Positions 6,706-7,090 of a stretch of 7,090 nt of DNA are shown here, piece after piece (the first letter of the stretch is position 1; every line of letters starts with the position of its first letter). Origin of the DNA: Tannerella sp. (GTDB taxonomy: Bacteria; Bacteroidota; Bacteroidia; Bacteroidales; Tannerellaceae); NCBI GenBank assembly GCA_031267485.1, contig JAIRYY010000286.1:1-7090 (forward strand), in the 5' to 3' direction. Below the pieces are notes generated by a model. It worked only from the letters and a program-made list of their open reading frames with translations, searched no databases and was not told where the DNA came from. Made by a program: the position numbers and the translations under genes.

Positions 6706-6778
6706 GACTCCGTAGCTCAGTTGGTAGAGCAAATGACTCTTAATCATTGGGTCGAGGGTTCGAGCCCCTCCGGGGTCA
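6706..6778 (+). tRNA. tRNA-Lys (anticodon CTT)
   Basis: A complete 73-nt cloverleaf. The acceptor is GACTCCG/CGGGGTC (one T-G pair) with discriminator A at 6778. The D stem is GCTC/GAGC with loop AGTTGGTA. The anticodon stem is AATGA/TCATT with loop CTCTTAA, placing anticodon CTT at 6739-6741. The T arm is GAGGG/CCCTC with loop TTCGAGC. The CTT anticodon reads AAG (Lys). The 3' CCA is not encoded (ACA follows the stem), so it must be added after transcription. The gene has its own promoter and a strong terminator. An integrase gene lies 130 bp downstream, so the 3' half is a likely integration target. Confidence 0.97.
6754..6778 (+). other. Predicted attachment-site region at the tRNA 3' end
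   Basis: Tyrosine recombinases of integrative elements commonly recombine within the T arm and 3' acceptor strand of a tRNA gene and regenerate that end. With an integrase gene starting 130 bp downstream and pointing away, this segment is the most likely attL core. The second copy, which would prove it, would lie outside the window, so the limits are inferred. Confidence 0.4.
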
Positions 6779-6797
6779 CAGGACTAAATACCAGCAG

Positions 6798-6837
6798 AAT
6801 AAGAGGGTTAACACAATGTTAAGCCTCTTATTTTTTT
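6798..6837 (+). terminator. Intrinsic terminator after tRNA-Lys
   Basis: AATAAGAGG (6798-6806) pairs with CCTCTTATT (6824-6832). After a G-G mismatch, TTAAC (6808-6812) pairs with GTTAA (6818-6822) across an ACAAT loop. The 3' arm runs into a T tract up to 6837. It would end the tRNA transcript 20 nt after the mature 3' end and shield the integrase gene from read-through. Confidence 0.88.
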
Positions 6838-6847
6838 CTATAAAGTT

Positions 6848-6868
6848 CAAAATATCGAAATTATTTTG
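6848..6868. repeat. 7-bp inverted repeat upstream of the integrase gene
   Basis: CAAAATA (6848-6854) and TATTTTG (6862-6868) are perfect inverted arms around a 7-nt centre, in the AT-rich spacer (13 G/C among 68 bases, 6841-6908). It could be an operator or recombinase site. Chance is possible in such AT-rich DNA. Confidence 0.35.
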
Positions 6869-6884
6869 CTGTTTTTGTCGAAAA

Positions 6885-6904
6885 AAATTACAAATAAATT
6901 ACAA
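6885..6904 (+). repeat. Two 9-bp direct repeats just before the integrase start
   Basis: AAATTACAA occurs at 6885-6893 and again at 6896-6904, an 11-bp period close to one helical turn, ending four bases before the integrase ATG. Such spacing suits a protein bound on one face of the DNA, for example an autoregulatory or arm-type recombinase site. That role is inferred. Confidence 0.4.
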
Positions 6905-6908
6905 CTTT

Positions 6909-7090
6909 ATGGCAACATTCAATCCTGTTATTAGGACAAAAGACCGGGAGTTCCACGCCGTTTACGTTCGGATAAGCCACAACTCCAGGGCGGACTACAT
7001 AAAAACGTCCATGTCTGTACATAAATCAGGCATCAAAAAGGGGGAGATTGTCGACCGGACAATCCTTGCCAACTGCTGGATGATGATAAA
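6909..7090 (+). CDS. Tyrosine recombinase/integrase, N-terminal part (runs off the window)
   Basis: Sixty codons are visible, beginning MATFNPVIRTKDREFHAVYV. The pattern is that of the N-terminal arm-DNA-binding domain of Bacteroidetes integrases. It is a short beta strand, then VYVRISHNSRADYIKTSM (a three-stranded sheet reading arm-type sites), then a stretch leading towards the SAM-like core-binding domain. The catalytic domain with its Arg-His-Arg-Tyr residues would lie beyond 7090 and cannot be checked. Position supports the call: it starts 130 bp after a tRNA-Lys gene and reads away from it, the usual placement for an integrase at the end of an integrated element. No Shine-Dalgarno and no good TAnnTTTG box is seen; direct and inverted repeats lie in the AT-rich leader. 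Whether the gene is intact is unknown. Confidence 0.78.
   Translation, partial: MATFNPVIRTKDREFHAVYVRISHNSRADYIKTSMSVHKSGIKKGEIVDRTILANCWMMI

Noticed and set aside
6706..6778. Idea that MnmD acts on the adjacent tRNA-Lys.
   Set aside because: The anticodon is CTT, so position 34 is C; MnmD acts on U34. The adjacency is probably incidental.
6682..6822. An open frame (MMKLFIISDS...) reading through the tRNA-Lys gene, including MTLNHWVEGSSPSG.
   Set aside because: This is the translation of a tRNA gene in one frame, a well-known false ORF; the cloverleaf explains the sequence fully.

Overview
The window looks like ordinary chromosome from a member of the Bacteroidales. The organism assignment rests on three things. 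The protein families are typical of the group: a DUF2027-Smr fusion, the long Bacteroidetes form of QueA, a TPR/PD40/OmpA lipoprotein with PorE-type architecture, an anaerobic sulfatase maturase and a stand-alone MnmD. Genes lack Shine-Dalgarno sequences. Several starts are preceded by the Bacteroidetes promoter (-33 TTG/TTTG and -7 TAnnTTTG). A genus cannot be named from the sequence.

Layout. The minus-strand DUF2027-Smr gene (4-1116) and plus-strand queA (about 1200-2519) diverge from an 83-bp region holding promoters for both. Between queA and the next gene (2520-2667) lies a short relic of the 5' end of a sulfatase gene. Then come a multidomain OmpA-family lipoprotein (2668-4641) and, 9 bp later, a radical SAM anaerobic sulfatase maturase (4651-5880); these two are probably co-transcribed. 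The minus-strand mnmD gene (5838-6560) converges on the maturase and overlaps its 3' end by 43 bp. mnmD and a tRNA-Lys(CTT) gene (6706-6778) are transcribed divergently from a short region with two good promoters. A clear intrinsic terminator follows the tRNA. After a very AT-rich spacer, a tyrosine-recombinase gene begins at 6909 and runs off the window.

How it fits together. Most genes are housekeeping: two tRNA modification enzymes (queuosine and mnm5U pathways), a tRNA gene, a probable envelope or type IX secretion lipoprotein and a sulfatase-activating enzyme. The sulfatase relic two genes upstream of an intact maturase suggests that a sulfatase once stood here. The right edge has the classic geometry of an integrative element inserted at a tRNA 3' end, so any novel accessory system would lie beyond base 7090. 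No new defence or other undescribed system is visible inside the window itself.
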